From assembly GCF_018691265.1 (NCBI RefSeq), contig NW_024881330.1, positions 21,294,386 through 21,358,385 of the forward strand: DNA of 64,000 nt. The letters are read 5' to 3'. The stretch comes from Tyto alba. Taxonomy: Eukaryota; Chordata; Aves; Strigiformes; Tytonidae. A program made the translations under genes and the position numbers. Below, one piece after another: positions 37,001 through 48,785 of the stretch; the first letter of the stretch is position 1, and each line of letters begins with the position of its first letter. The notes below the pieces were generated by a model that saw only the letters and a list, made by a program, of their open reading frames with translations, did not search any database and was not told the origin of the DNA.

Positions 37001-40000
37001 TAAAACCAACATAACTATATTTCCATAAAATCAAAGTAGCACAGACCTGAACAAGTACACCTTGAATACTTTCTCTAGGTAAAATATGATTTTTACAGTT
37101 TTATCCTCCATCTTTGAAATGTCAGTATTTTTTCTTGTAACAAACAATATGCCAGTGCATAATCCTGCAATACTCACTTAAAACAAAATTATGTAAAATG
37201 CTGGAAAGTTTTTCTATCTGTAACCCCCAAGAAAAATGTTGTGAAGTCAAATATGGCTTGAGTCTTCCAGTTTGAATACATTTCTTAATGGTCTTGAGGG
37301 GGACAGAGGAGAGCAAAGGGAAAGAATAAGCTATGATGGGACAATCTGATTCATCTTTTCTGCAACATATCATAAAAGATGCAACAGATACACTGGACTG
37401 ATTGCCCACAGTGGCAGAACAGGCCTGCAGAAGCATCTTCCCCACAAATATGATTTAATATAATATAGACTAAAAATATTTTCTGCAATCAGCCAGCCCT
37501 GATTATTAAAAAGCATATTTGGAGAGATTTTAAATCTCAGGGGGGAGGGAACAAAATAAAAAAAAAAAAAACAAATAAAAAAAAAAAAAAAGAGGAGCTC
37601 AGATGTCCTCTACAAGCTCTTTTAAAGGATCTAAGCTAATCACCTGACACCTGACTGACGGAGGAACTAGGAACAGTGGCCATTGTGCAGTTACATCTTT
37701 CCAAACATAGGTTTTAATCCTTCGTACTTCTGCCTACCCAAATATCAGCACAGGTATATTACCAGTTTTAACTGTGGGCCATACTTCTGAATATTTGGTG
37801 CTGGGGTTTCTCACCGATTCCATGAGAATGCATTTAAATAACTAAACATTTTGTAACTAAACAAAAATGAGGTCTGATGCTGTTAAGACAACCATGCTTG
37901 CTTTTGCCATGTTGGTGAATAAGTGCTGAGTGATTGCATAGAAGTTTTCTGTAGTATTTCTCTATGATGACCATTATTGCACTTTACAAAGATCATTTAC
38001 ACATACCCTTGTCTGAAGCCTACATCAAGGAGAGAGAATAAGATCTACTATTCAGTCCATATCCTTCTTTTGAGCATGCAATGGTAAAGCACCATGAAAA
38101 AATGAAAGGTGGTAGTTAAAAACCTAAACCCAAACGTGTGCTAAGCTGGTGTCACTGAGCTAAAGACAGATACTGAGAAAGTCAAGGTCAGAACTGAGAG
38201 AGGAATTTTGCCCTTAGGACTCTGCCGCAGTCCCATGACCACAATGTCCAATTTCCTTTTCTGACTCTGAATCACTCTAAACTGTGTCATTTTGTGAGTA
38301 AATACTAGCATCCAGTTTGTTACTGACACATCACATTAAATTTCTTACTCTCAACAAAAGCTAGTTCTTTCCAATAGAGGTACAATGGTTCCTGGTTGAT
38401 AACATTTTTGTTGTTTTAGTTATATTATTTCAACTTTTATGTTACGATGTCTTAGGAGAGAGTAAATAAAGCAGTTTTTAAAGAGGTAGGAGGAAAATGT
38501 ATTTTGAAATATTTTCTTTAGTGACATGCTGAACATAGTATACATCACTGAAATCAACTGAAACCTGACAATTTAAGAAATAAATTCACTAGCATCTCTC
38601 ATTAGGTGATTGCATCCAACTGGTGGACTACAGCTTTGCGTGTCAAATAACATTTTGTTGTGTATATAGTTCAATATATTAACACATCCATCCTTCAATT
38701 GTTCAAGCCAGTGTTGCTATGCAGTATTCTGCATGCAATAATTTCAGCCGAATTAATGAGAAAAACACAACAAAGAACAAAATAGTTGTGGACCGATTAC
38801 ATGTCCCTTTTGATTCTCACCCCATCTGTTTCCAAAACCAGACATTGTTTCCTAGTCCTCTGCAATTACCAGGGTGTTATATTGCCTTTATGACCAAACT
38901 ACAGTGGAGACAGCTGAAAAGTGCAAAGCTTTCTGCCAGCCTCCGCAGGTCCCTTGGTGCATGAAACGACAAGAAACAATGTATTGTAATGCAGATGTTC
39001 ATTGATTCCCTGCAGAATTTCACAGACTAGGAGTCCTTCACTGTGTGACCTACAGGGATTTGTACTTTACATAATATCCACTATGTAGTGTATCGTGTCC
39101 AAAGCAAAGTACCTAGTGAATCTGATCATTTGTCCCTTGCACATGCCTTTCCCAGCTATCAACTTTTTTCAGAGAACAAGAAGTCTTTTGTGCTTGAAAC
39201 GTAAATGCCAATCAAAATAGAATATATTTCTAACATGTATCACCTTTCATTCAGATTTCAATGCCTTTTACGAGTCAGACCAATGTTCTTGCCTCATGCT
39301 GGACATAGACAAGTACAAAAGAATTTAGGAAGATACTGTATCAATTTCAAGTCTACCTAGTCTAGAAACTTGCCCACTTGCAGATTAAGATGGTTTCCAA
39401 AGAACAATCTACACCTAACACACCAAAAATGAAAAGCCTTACCATGTCAAGTAAATATCTCACAAATGGGTAAATAAAGGCCCAGGAATAGTGAATTAAT
39501 ACCAAAAAAACTAAAAACTAATACAATTGAAGGTTTTATATAGTTTAATTTTTCTGAAGCATTTTGACTAGGATAAAAATGAAGTTTCGCATTTGAAAAA
39601 CTCTGAAAGGCTAATTGTTTAAATAAAGTTAAAGTTCTCCAAATGTGAAATATACATACAAGAAAATGTTACTTCTAAACTAGGTTCATTTCTATAGTAA
39701 CTAATTTTGAAATTAAATTTAAATTCACATATAAATGTTAACTGTGTGAAACAATTATAAGAAAATGGCATCCCAACTGACAAAACTGTTGGGATACTTG
39801 ACAAGGGCTCTGGTGTTCAGTGATGATCTCACTGCTTTTTGATATTTTAAATTGGAAGTTAGATGAGGTAATGCTTATCTCCAAGTTTACAGAATCCCAC
39901 TATATTTGCACCTTGAATCATGAAAGGGATGCTACAGAAGTCACCATAACAAGAGATGACAAGACAGGAAATACCGTTTTCAAAATTTAGTACTGACTAT

Positions 40001-42071
40001 TCTCATGATTTTAGGGGAATTGTATTACACCTCAATTTTCTCTTAAATCCCCAGCAACCACTATTTTTGGCTAGTGGGCATCATTTCGTCAGGTATGACT
40101 ATAAATGAAAATTCTCCCCATGATGTGATTTTATCTATCACATGTACCCAGTAGGTCATGCAACGTCCTGTTTCCCATGAAAGTCAAAACTGCACAGGGG
40201 AAAGGTGACAGGAAAGGTTTGGTTGCTACTCCATCTGAGTCCACATGGCCACTCTCACCTTCTCATCTTTCAGGGCCATACAGGGAGCAGTCTGCCAACA
40301 AGATCAGTTGCCTCAAAGAACATCCGATCTCTGTACTAAGTATGTCTGTTAAAGGTAAAAGAAGGGTAATTACATGTGCCAAAGAATGGTTCTGGGCACT
40401 GAGGCCAAATAAGGCCATATTTATGTTCTGGGAGACTTCCTTAGCCTTTAAACAGGTGACTGCACACAAACTACCTCTGGCAAATGCTCCCTGCAAGGCT
40501 TTAACTCCTGCACCTTAGGATCTACTTTGGAACAGCATCAGCTGGCTGCAGTAGAAGCTACTCAGCTTCTGTCACAATTTACTAGCACAGGTGTAGCCTA
40601 TTTTTCCTTAAAGTTCTGAGCCCTGCATCTTCTCATTATGAGACAGAAATGTGCTCATCGCATAAGAGCAGAGAGAAGAGGCCTTGAGAAAGGTCTGCAG
40701 GAGGAAGTGGCTGCTATAGCCAGCAGAGCAATTCATCAATCCCAGATGGTCATGACAAGGTGGATATCCTGGTGCTCCTATAAATGGTCCCAGGTTATAC
40801 ACTAAGAATGACTTTTAAGATATCATACACTTAAGTATCAGTCATTACAATCATTCGATGATATAAGAATCTCAGCTTTTGTTACAAAAAATGGGGCAGA
40901 GGGGCAAACATCAAGAGTTCATGCTTATAGAAGGCATGTGGCAATAAGTCTCAATGATGTATGGAAGAAGTCTGTAAGTTATGGGCACTAACTACACCAT
41001 AAAGGTCAAAAGTTGAATATAGTGCAAGAATACTTGGGGAACAATGTTTTTTTGACAATCAGACCTAAAATGGAATGATTCCTTGCAGAGTTCTGCAGAT
41101 TGAGTTTCAGGTAATCAACACAAACCTAGTCTACACATGGAAAAGAATTGGGAACACTACAGTCCTTGAAGACTTGAATGAATTCTATATACAAGAATGA
41201 ATTCTATATACAAGACTAAAAATTATTTGAAAACCTGTGTTTAATACACAGGTGTGGTAACCTCTCAAAACAGCTCCAGTATCAGAACCCAAACCATGAA
41301 GATATCGGTCCACTAGCATTTACTTCATCTACCTCAATAGTATTCAAGTGTCAAAACAAGACCTGCAGTGCAAGGGTTAACTATTACGTCCTTACTTTTG
41401 CTATTCTGTGTCCGCATGGCTTCCTCCTAGTTCCAAACTAGTGATGGAAAGCAGATCAAGATCCACAGAAATCCTCCCTTGCTCCTCCACAGCCCCCTCC
41501 CAACCCCAAGTATGGGAGCCCAGCTCTCTGCTTTTAATCCAATATCCACTTCACTACAGAAGATTTATTTAGACTGTTTCTTGTTTCATAAAGGGCTCCA
41601 AAAGTCTGTAGTGATTTTTGACACTTTGTTATAATGTTTCTGTGACCCACCCCACCCCCTCCTCACATACCACACCACCACCCAGCCTCATTTTCATATG
41701 GATACAAAGCATCAGGATAAAATGATGGTTCATTATAGTGGTACAGAGCTCTTATCTTCATCCGGCAAGAGTCATTTCCTTCCAAAGATTGAAATGCAAA
41801 TGTGAAAATTAATGATAACTGCATTATCTGATAGCAGAGATAATACCGATTCACTGTCAGAGTAACACACAGTCGTTCTATGATTTCCTCTGCTTCTTCA
41901 CAATATTCTTCTTACTGTCAGACTATATCTATGGTTAACTATGTTTCATGGATTTTTGTTAATTTACATCAAATAGCATTTCCAAGATCTTATATCTACC
42001 ACATTTCCCCAATCAAAAAAGAAACAAAATCAGGACAGTAATCTCCAAGTCCTTCTTAGGACTGGTTTAAA
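34016..42071. other. Intronic sequence, mostly featureless
   Basis: Contains A-rich runs (37553-37595) and a perfect 19-bp tandem duplication at 41176-41213. Around 38710-39010 and 40140-40560 the composition is more balanced and may hold conserved elements, but no motif decides it. The 113-codon open frame at 40177-40518 has no recognisable similarity. No further mobile element was recognised. Confidence 0.5.
41176..41213. repeat. Perfect 19-bp tandem duplication
   Basis: GAATGAATTCTATATACAA occurs twice head to tail without a mismatch (41176-41194 and 41195-41213). Identity suggests a recent slippage or staggered-break event. Confidence 0.97.
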
Positions 42072-42167
42072 AAGAAAGAAAGGGAAAAGAAAAGGGGGGG
42101 GGGGGGGGGGGGGGGGGGGGTTGGGGAAGAAGAAAAAGAAGTAAAAAGGGAAAAAAAAAAAAAAAAG
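42071..42167 (+). repeat. Purine tract with a run of 27 G
   Basis: A nearly pure purine stretch: AAAGAAAGAAAGGGAAAAGAAAA, then 27 uninterrupted G at 42094-42120, TTGGGG, then AAGAAGAAAAAGAAG and a terminal A17. On the minus strand (ZFPM2 sense) it is C27 with T runs. Such a tract can form quadruplex or triplex structures and its exact length is hard to sequence, so the count of 27 may be an assembly estimate. Confidence 0.93.
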
Positions 42168-43644
42168 ACTTCCGGTAATGTCTGTTTCCATCTTGCAGTG
42201 GTCTACTGACCATTCCAATCTATATTATACAGTTTTATTTTGTAATCCAAACTGTTTATAGTATTACTAAATAATGCAGAGTAAACCCAACAATCAATAC
42301 ATATTTACAGTGATCCTTATGAATGGTTACAGGAAATCTATTCAGAAAAGCTTTTCAAACTACCTTTTATAGGCAGTAAAAATGTGAACCTGGCATGTCA
42401 GATGTTCACTCGAACCTTTCTGATCTACATCTTGCTAAAGCAATACAGCAGAATTCACATGAAAGCCTGTTTCTATCTTTTATTAAACATTAATATCAAC
42501 ATAGCTCAATATATAATTATTTTAAAGCATTAAATAATTCTCTGTTTACTATTTTTCTTAAACTTTCTGATACATTTTAAGAAAAACACCAACTTGTAAT
42601 AGTAATTAAAGGAAACTATAGTGTGCTATATTTAACTATCCTTCATATTTTTTCAACAGTTCTCTGATATATGTATATGAGTTATGGTGATTCTTCGGAG
42701 GTGTAACATGACTTATGACTTAATCCTGCTTTATTATCATCAATAGCAGAAGTTCCGTTGATTTACTGGAGGCATAATTTTAGACATGAGAAGCTTTCAC
42801 CTTACGTAGAGATGAACAGAAACAATACATTAAAAAATTACCTTAAAATGACAAGTGTTTTGAGTCTTATTTTCCGCAACATTTTTTTTATTTTTTTTTT
42901 TTTCATTTTGGATATGTGGACAATTCACATTTTTCACTTCCCAAGAAAAATTCAGATTCATTTCAACAGAAATTCTGAAGCTGACTTTTAAGACTATCCA
43001 ACTCACAAAATCAGTATGTTCTGCAGGAAAGCTGTGCTCTTTTACATCTATGAAAGTAAGAGCTCACATAGGGAATAAGGATAATCTAGTTGACAGTATA
43101 CTGCATGTGAATTAAGAAAAAAGAGATCCAATTCCACCTTTGGACCAAGATTTTCTGAGTGGCATTAATTTCAACTTTGTAAATGCCCTATACACAGTTC
43201 CCCAACTGCTAACACAGAGAATATTTCTCTGTCTTAAAAGGCAGATACAACTTCACCGATGTCTGAAACACTCACTGGTTATTGTGCCTCTGTGGGAAGA
43301 GCGTCAAAAGAAGTGAGTATATAGGATGGTGGAATGGGTTTTGAAAAGAATCTTGGCTTAGTTAGAAACAGAAAATTGTGTCCCATCTGTCTACAGTGAA
43401 AGAACTTTCCCTTGCATATTACTCACTGAATAGGTATGGGATGTCTTCTATTGCATTGTTTTATTTCGTCACTACAGAATAATAGCACAGAATTTAGAAG
43501 TACATAGAGAAGTTATTCTTAACATAGCTTGAATACAGTTACTGGAAACAAAAATTGGGAGTTGCTTATGTGAAGGACTGCTACTACTTATTCATTATAA
43601 ATGCATCTAAACAGTACAATATTTATAAAAGTAATATGGAGTAT
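42168..43644. other. Intronic sequence
   Basis: No gene. TAATCCTGC at 42721 and CCGTTGATTTACTGGAGGC at 42755-42773 recall the AATCCTGC and TTGACTTCAGTGGG words of ancient amniote palindromic repeats, a weak hint of another decayed copy. A T-rich run is at 42884-42904. Confidence 0.45.
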
Positions 43645-44720
43645 ATTCATTTATTCATTTCATTTTAGTTACAAGGGATTATCATTGTCAACCAGTCTAA
43701 CTTCTTCTCCAAGGGAATCCACCCCATTTTAAAAGTCCAGTGTTGGCCACAGAACTGGATCATGATCTGTAGGAAAGTATCTCATCCTGAATGTAAATAT
43801 TTCTAATGACAGATAAATGACCTTTGAAAGAATGTTCCAATAATTAACTTTTTAAGCACTAAAATCTGTTCTTTGTGTCTGAAATTGTGGAGCTTCAATG
43901 TCCATTTAATCTTCTGAAAGAAATAATTTAATCTTCTAGAAAGAGGTGCCCATTGTTATCAGATTTTCACTCTAAATTTAAAGTAGTTTGCAATCAGGTT
44001 GTCCTTTAATATTTTCTTTAATAAAATAAATATTAAAAGGAGCTAGACATTTTCATAATACCAGTCCATTCAACATTCTAGTGGCTCTTCTCTAAACCTG
44101 TTTCAAACTTCGTGTGAGTGCATGAGGTAGATCCCTGTTCCAGCATCAAACAAGACTGCTAACCAGACAAGCAAGATAATTTCAGAACCCAAACATATTC
44201 TTTATCCACAACTCTTATCCTTTGGGCTCACTCCTGGTTCACTAAATCCCAAGACTTTTTTAGGCACACTGCTTTCTGTAGTAAAACTTCTATTACCTTT
44301 TTGTAAGCACATGATTTCATATTTAATTATACTGAAACTAAAATTTTGCTGCAACTAACACATCAAGTCATTCAGATGCAGCAACAGCAATACCTATCCA
44401 TTATTCAGTATTTGCTTTTGATTGTAAACATACTGCAAAGAACTAATATACTTTAGCCCAACATTAGATATTAAGGAGGTTTTACAAAATAAATGTTTTC
44501 CATAAACCTGTATGGATTGGTATTTCTACTAATCCCCCTTTAATAAAAGGGTCTTACATCACTTAAGCCCATTATTTCCAATGGTACTACTGTCATGTGG
44601 ACAAGTTTGTCATTATCCAGACCAACCCTGATTTACTGTTTTCAAACGCATTTGCTTCCTCTAGTATTCTAGAATTTCCAAATCATCTCAAAACTTTCTT
44701 AAAACTGAAGACTGATGCTT
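43645..44720 (-). mobile_element. Ancient CR1-family LINE fragment, sense to ZFPM2
   Basis: Reading the minus strand from about 44720 down, one meets a decayed CR1 ORF2 tail. At 44430-44360 is the segment before the conserved FNxxKC region. Near 44265-44240 is the counterpart of SDSEKDLGV (plus strand AAATCCCAAGACTTTTTTAGG). At 44100-44070 is GTTTAGAGAAGAGCCACTAGAATG, a near copy of the CR1 FQRRATRM codons. At 44040-43900 is the LFSLTKRRLRGDLI region, and the 3' UTR has TTAGACTGGTTGACAATGATAATCCC ending in ATGAATAAATGAAT-type short repeats near 43645. It matches the older amniote CR1 lineage (3' words TAGATGATCACAATGGTCCC) rather than young bird CR1. Stops are frequent; the 5' limit is uncertain. 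Confidence 0.75.
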
Positions 44721-47700
44721 AGGACAGCAGGACACCTCGCTCCTAAAAAAGTTAAATTTAAACTATCAGACTGCTTAAATTACCTAGGTTTAACACATTG
44801 ATTAGTTGCTGATGGAACAGAAGTACAGTCATCACTTACAGACAAATAGGACAAATAGGTTTTCCAGCACAAATGTTTTAAGCAGACTAGAAATATTTAA
44901 ATTACTCTACCCTTTTTCCTGACCCCTGTAACTGTTAAAAGTCCTGACTTGTAACAGATCAATATCAATTTTCTAATGATTTTTTTTCTTACCACATTTT
45001 AAAATGTCATCTTACTGTTATTAATGAAGTTACTGATAGATTTTTAGTTACTTTTTTTTTCTTTCAGCCAGGTATTACAGTTCCTAGCATCTGGTTACAC
45101 CTACTGTTTTCCCATTCATTTTAAACCTGGATTTTTATGTTTTTTAAAATTCTCCTCTAGGTAGAGTCAACATTGCCTTCACTATTATTATAGCGTTTTT
45201 AGAAAATCTAAAAAAGTGTTCTTAAACACCTGCAAGTTATAATTCATACTTTTTCATTCAAATCTTTCTCCCTTTCAATACAGTTCCTATTTGCTGTCTC
45301 TTAAAATAACAAATAAAGTGGACTGAACTTGTATTACCAATACAGGCATGGTCACTGGATGACAAAGCACTAATTTCTAATTTGGTAAACAATTTTTCTT
45401 TATCTCTTAAAATGGCATATAATATATAATTTCCTTATATTGGGTCCAGCAATATTGTAGTTGAGGGGACTGGTATCTAAAATTTTCAGAGATTTTAAGA
45501 AGGTTCTGTTATGGAAGCATGGAACCTCTACGATATTTCATTCACAGTTCCCCAAGTTTAGGAGACTTTTGTTCTTAAATAGAACAGATATCAAACAAAA
45601 ACCAGAATGGTCCTCTTCTCCTGAGTGATGGATGATCTGTAGAAGACATGCAGGAGATCCACCTTTTGTTCATTATGTGTTAAAATGCTGATCACTGTCC
45701 TCACATGCACTGATATCCTAGCAATACTACAAAGGCTACAGAACTATATACGTCTACATGTATCAAGGCATCCATCTGATAGCAAACAGTATATTTAAGG
45801 CTGCAAAATGACCTCTGTTCCCACATTTAAAAAATAAGTCGTTTCATATAAAATTTCCTGAAGCCCAGTCTTGCTTTGTGGACATTTCCTATTCCTTGGA
45901 CTTTTGCTGTTGGCTATAACAGAAAAAGGACCAGGTCCTCTACTGTGTGTCCATATACACCATATGACCACAGTTTCCATTATTTCAGAGTATTCTTCTC
46001 ATTAAAAAGAATTTTTAAAATATGAGAAAAAAACAGTGAAAACAGGATAGTTTACAAAACATTCAGGTAGCATGTGAAGTGACTACCCATAGTAGGCATT
46101 ATCTCTGTAGTGCCTTGATAGTCAGTGAAAGTCACAAGACTATGTGATCTGAAAGACTGCTTCAGCAGAAATCTTTGAAGCTACAGGACATTTAACTTCA
46201 GATAATTCTTCATAAAAATATTCTAGCTACATAGGCCTGGGGATGCATGCAAACAATTTAACAATGTAAATTTTCAAACAAAATACAACTCTAATTAATG
46301 CCGGAAGTTTAATTTTGACTCATCCATGAGTAAGTTGTTGCTAATGAATAACTCACAGAACTTCAGTCCCTGGCAAGTGCTGGCTCTGAAAATAACAATA
46401 TGTTCCCTTAGTGTTAAAAAAAAGAAAAAAAAAAAAAAAAGCAAAATAACAAAATTGCTCTACTATTTATATAAATCCTTCAGTTGTCACAGCTCACATT
46501 ATCAGTTGACAGCAACTTGTATCATGCAGAACACAGTCATTGTTGGATTCTGAGAGCTCCATCTCAGTAACGAGACCAGAGACAGACTAGATAAGGAAGA
46601 ATGTATGGTCATCTGCTCTTTGAGGTAGCATCTGTACTACGAGTTGGCAAAGTTGCTGAAGAAAAGTTTTCAATGGTTCTTCTTGTGCTGTGTTAAAATA
46701 TGTTCCCAGTTCCATTTGTGTTGCGTTAAAATATATTCCTAAATAAGAAATATATTTAATACTTTGTTTTTTTTTCAAAGATCTGCAGGAAATTATCTTT
46801 ATACTGTATGATTGAAAATTATCTTCTCTTGATTGCTTCATTTTCTGTATCAATAAATAACCAAACTGATTTCAGAAAGCATGCATGATGGAGAGTATGG
46901 CATGTGGTATGTATCCATTCCTGTTTATTTCATTTTGGTGGTCATCAGTTTTCTGAAGTCAAAAGGAATTTTCCCAAATTCAACTTTATTTTCCATCTTA
47001 TCCCACGTAAAAGCTACCAATAAATATTACAAGAAATACACATATCTTATGTTTAACTGATTTTTTTTTCCTCCAACAAAATAAAAAATACTCCTTTTGC
47101 TCCATACTGTTATAAAAGATATCTCTGAAACGTTGTATAAGGTAGCTCCTACAAAAAGCAGTAACAGCCCACAAAATGCATATTCAACTATGTTTAAATA
47201 CACTAAAAACAAAAAAAGCAACAAAAAGATTACCAATTTCAGATAGAGTTTATTTATAATTAAATTAAAAACAAGTCATATGTGAATCACTGACAGCCTT
47301 TAAGTCTACTGTGAAGCTGAAAAAGGCCATTCTGCTACCTCCAGAAATGTCTTTTGTATTATTTTGAATATACTGTAATGTATTATAATACTAAACCTTG
47401 TTTTCATATAACATCATAGTGCTTTATACAGAATATCAACTTATCTATGTATTATCATTAAAAACATTTTAAATTATATCACAATAATTAGATATAGTAT
47501 GTCTTCATTTTTGTTTGCAATATATTTTCCAGCTACTGGTTTCAGAAAATTACCATTAGTTTTGTTCTTCTCTTCTTGAAGAGCATACAGTAATTTTCAA
47601 AATCAAGCAACGATGAAAATGTGATAGAAATATAGGAATTTTTCTAATGAAATATTATTATTGCATGATAAATTATTGATTGAACGCTTCTGGAACTATT

Positions 47701-48640
47701 TTCTGATGTGTTCATCCTTTTTAGGGAAAATTTCTATAAGAGACACAGCTATCATGGGAGTATGTTCTGCTTCAGATGCCCATTTTTCCAATAGCACAAT
47801 TAAAATAGAGTCAACATAATGGATTTTTAAGGCCCATTCCAGAGTCCATAACCATGAAAACATTGCACTGAATTCAACTGCAGAATTGTCTAGTTGAGAA
47901 ATACAATTTGCCCCTTTGTCTTAGGTACTTTTATGGTATAACAGAGGTTTTACATATTATACTGAACAGATATTTGGAAAGTATTCCCATGTTACCATCA
48001 CATCTTGTTATCTTAGCAATGTTACACTTGCACCGCCTTCACTGTGCATAACAGAAATTGTTACTGTGAATTACTGTTTTAATGTGAAGTTCTAACACTT
48101 CACTGACTGCAATCTAAGAGTTTCTCTTTCAACTGAAATCAATGACCAGGTATGCTAAATGACTTCTATCAAGCTAAAACAGGTGAACAAAGCCCTTGAA
48201 AGTGTCAGTAGATACTATACCTATAAGATCAACATGTTGCAAAAATGTAGGCACAAAGCTTGAGCAGATACACAGGCGCTTGGTTGGTCTTCTGGCCTCA
48301 GGAAACAGAGCAGAAAAGCTTCTACCTTAATACAGCCATGGACCTGAAAACTTACTGGTAAATTTTAAATCTAAAATTCTAAGCAGCAACAACATTTTCC
48401 TTTGTATCAAGCAGATAGATAAGGTATTTTGTCGAACAACTTACAAAACAGTACAGCCAAAACCGTTTTTTACTCAAGAACTTCATCTCAGTACTTATCC
48501 ATCAGTATCCTGGACTCCAAAGGATCATAAAAGAAATAGTTCATTAAAAATCAATGCAAAGCATAAAATATCCACTAAAATAATATTTTTAAATATTCAA
48601 ATCTAGTTTAAGAAATTTCTCTTGGCTTTCAGCTGTTATT
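44721..48640. other. Intronic sequence 3' of the ZFPM2 exon
   Basis: AT-rich DNA without recognised exon or repeat family. It includes an A-rich run at 46416-46440 and a diverged 33-bp tandem duplication at 46683-46739. The old CR1 may extend a little into the start of this stretch. Confidence 0.5.
46683..46739. repeat. 33-bp period duplication, two diverged copies
   Basis: TTGTGCTGTGTTAAAATATG (from 46684) and TTGTGTTGCGTTAAAATATA (from 46717) are copies 33 bp apart with three differences over 24 bp. Confidence 0.8.
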
Positions 48641-48646
48641 TCCTAC
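48641..48646 (-). promoter_or_regulatory. ZFPM2: Splice donor of the ZFPM2 exon
   Basis: Minus-strand CCAG|GTAGGA: the exon ends in CAG and the intron begins GTAGGA, a good but not perfect match to the GTRAGT consensus (G instead of the usual A or T at the fifth and sixth positions is partly met). It leaves the reading frame in phase 1, ready to join the next FOG2 exon that begins with the rest of the Gly codon followed by Glu. Confidence 0.85.
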
Positions 48647-48748
48647 CTGGCCCATCCCAATCTTCAGTCTCCACTGCAAGTTGCCCTGGTTTCTCCGATC
48701 TTGCATCACCATCAGATTCTGCTGCCTCCTGGATGCCTTCTTCATTGC
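48647..48748 (-). CDS. ZFPM2: ZFPM2 (FOG2) internal coding exon, probably exon 3
   Basis: Read on the minus strand this is a 102-bp exon with a consensus acceptor (T-rich tract then CAG at 48751-48749) and donor (CAG|GTAGGA, GT at 48646-48645). Both edges are phase 1: two bases complete a Gly codon at the start and one base of a Gly codon remains at the end. The single open frame contains [14 protein letters not shown] near the start and ETEDWDGP at the end, with SEKPGQ between. From memory this aligns with roughly residues 67-101 of human ZFPM2/FOG2 (about 1150 residues) with a handful of conservative changes. FOG2 is a nuclear multi-zinc-finger cofactor that binds the N-terminal finger of GATA4/5/6 and acts in heart, diaphragm and gonad development. 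This piece lies before the PR-like region and the zinc fingers and is acidic and probably disordered. The exon number is from memory of the human gene; the gene assignment is strong. Confidence 0.93.
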
Positions 48749-48785
48749 CTGAAAAAACAATCAAAGAAATACAGTATTGACACCT
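48749..48785 (-). promoter_or_regulatory. ZFPM2: Splice acceptor and polypyrimidine tract of the ZFPM2 exon
   Basis: On the minus strand the sequence entering the exon is TTTCTTTGATTGTTTTTTCAG, a strong pyrimidine tract with the AG at 48750-48749 directly before the exon's first base (G at 48748). No competing AG lies in the last 12 bases of the intron, so this start of the exon is unambiguous. Confidence 0.88.

Larger units (their letters stand above)
1..48640 (-). other. ZFPM2: ZFPM2 downstream intron (intron 3), partial
   Basis: This is the intron after the exon in transcript order; its 3' end is outside the window, so it is longer than 48 kb here. No second exon was found: the next expected FOG2 peptide (containing GTTWGPFPGKM in human) is not seen on the minus strand. 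Long early introns are known for ZFPM2. The intron hosts all the CR1 copies, the solo LTR, the MITE-like element and the tandem arrays listed separately. Confidence 0.8.

Noticed and set aside
40177..40518. 113-codon open frame
   Set aside because: No similarity recognised; an opposite-strand frame of similar size overlaps it, as expected for a locally less AT-rich patch.
42030..42218. Minus-strand frame with poly-Phe and poly-Pro
   Set aside because: It is only the translation of the purine/G27 tract read from the other strand.
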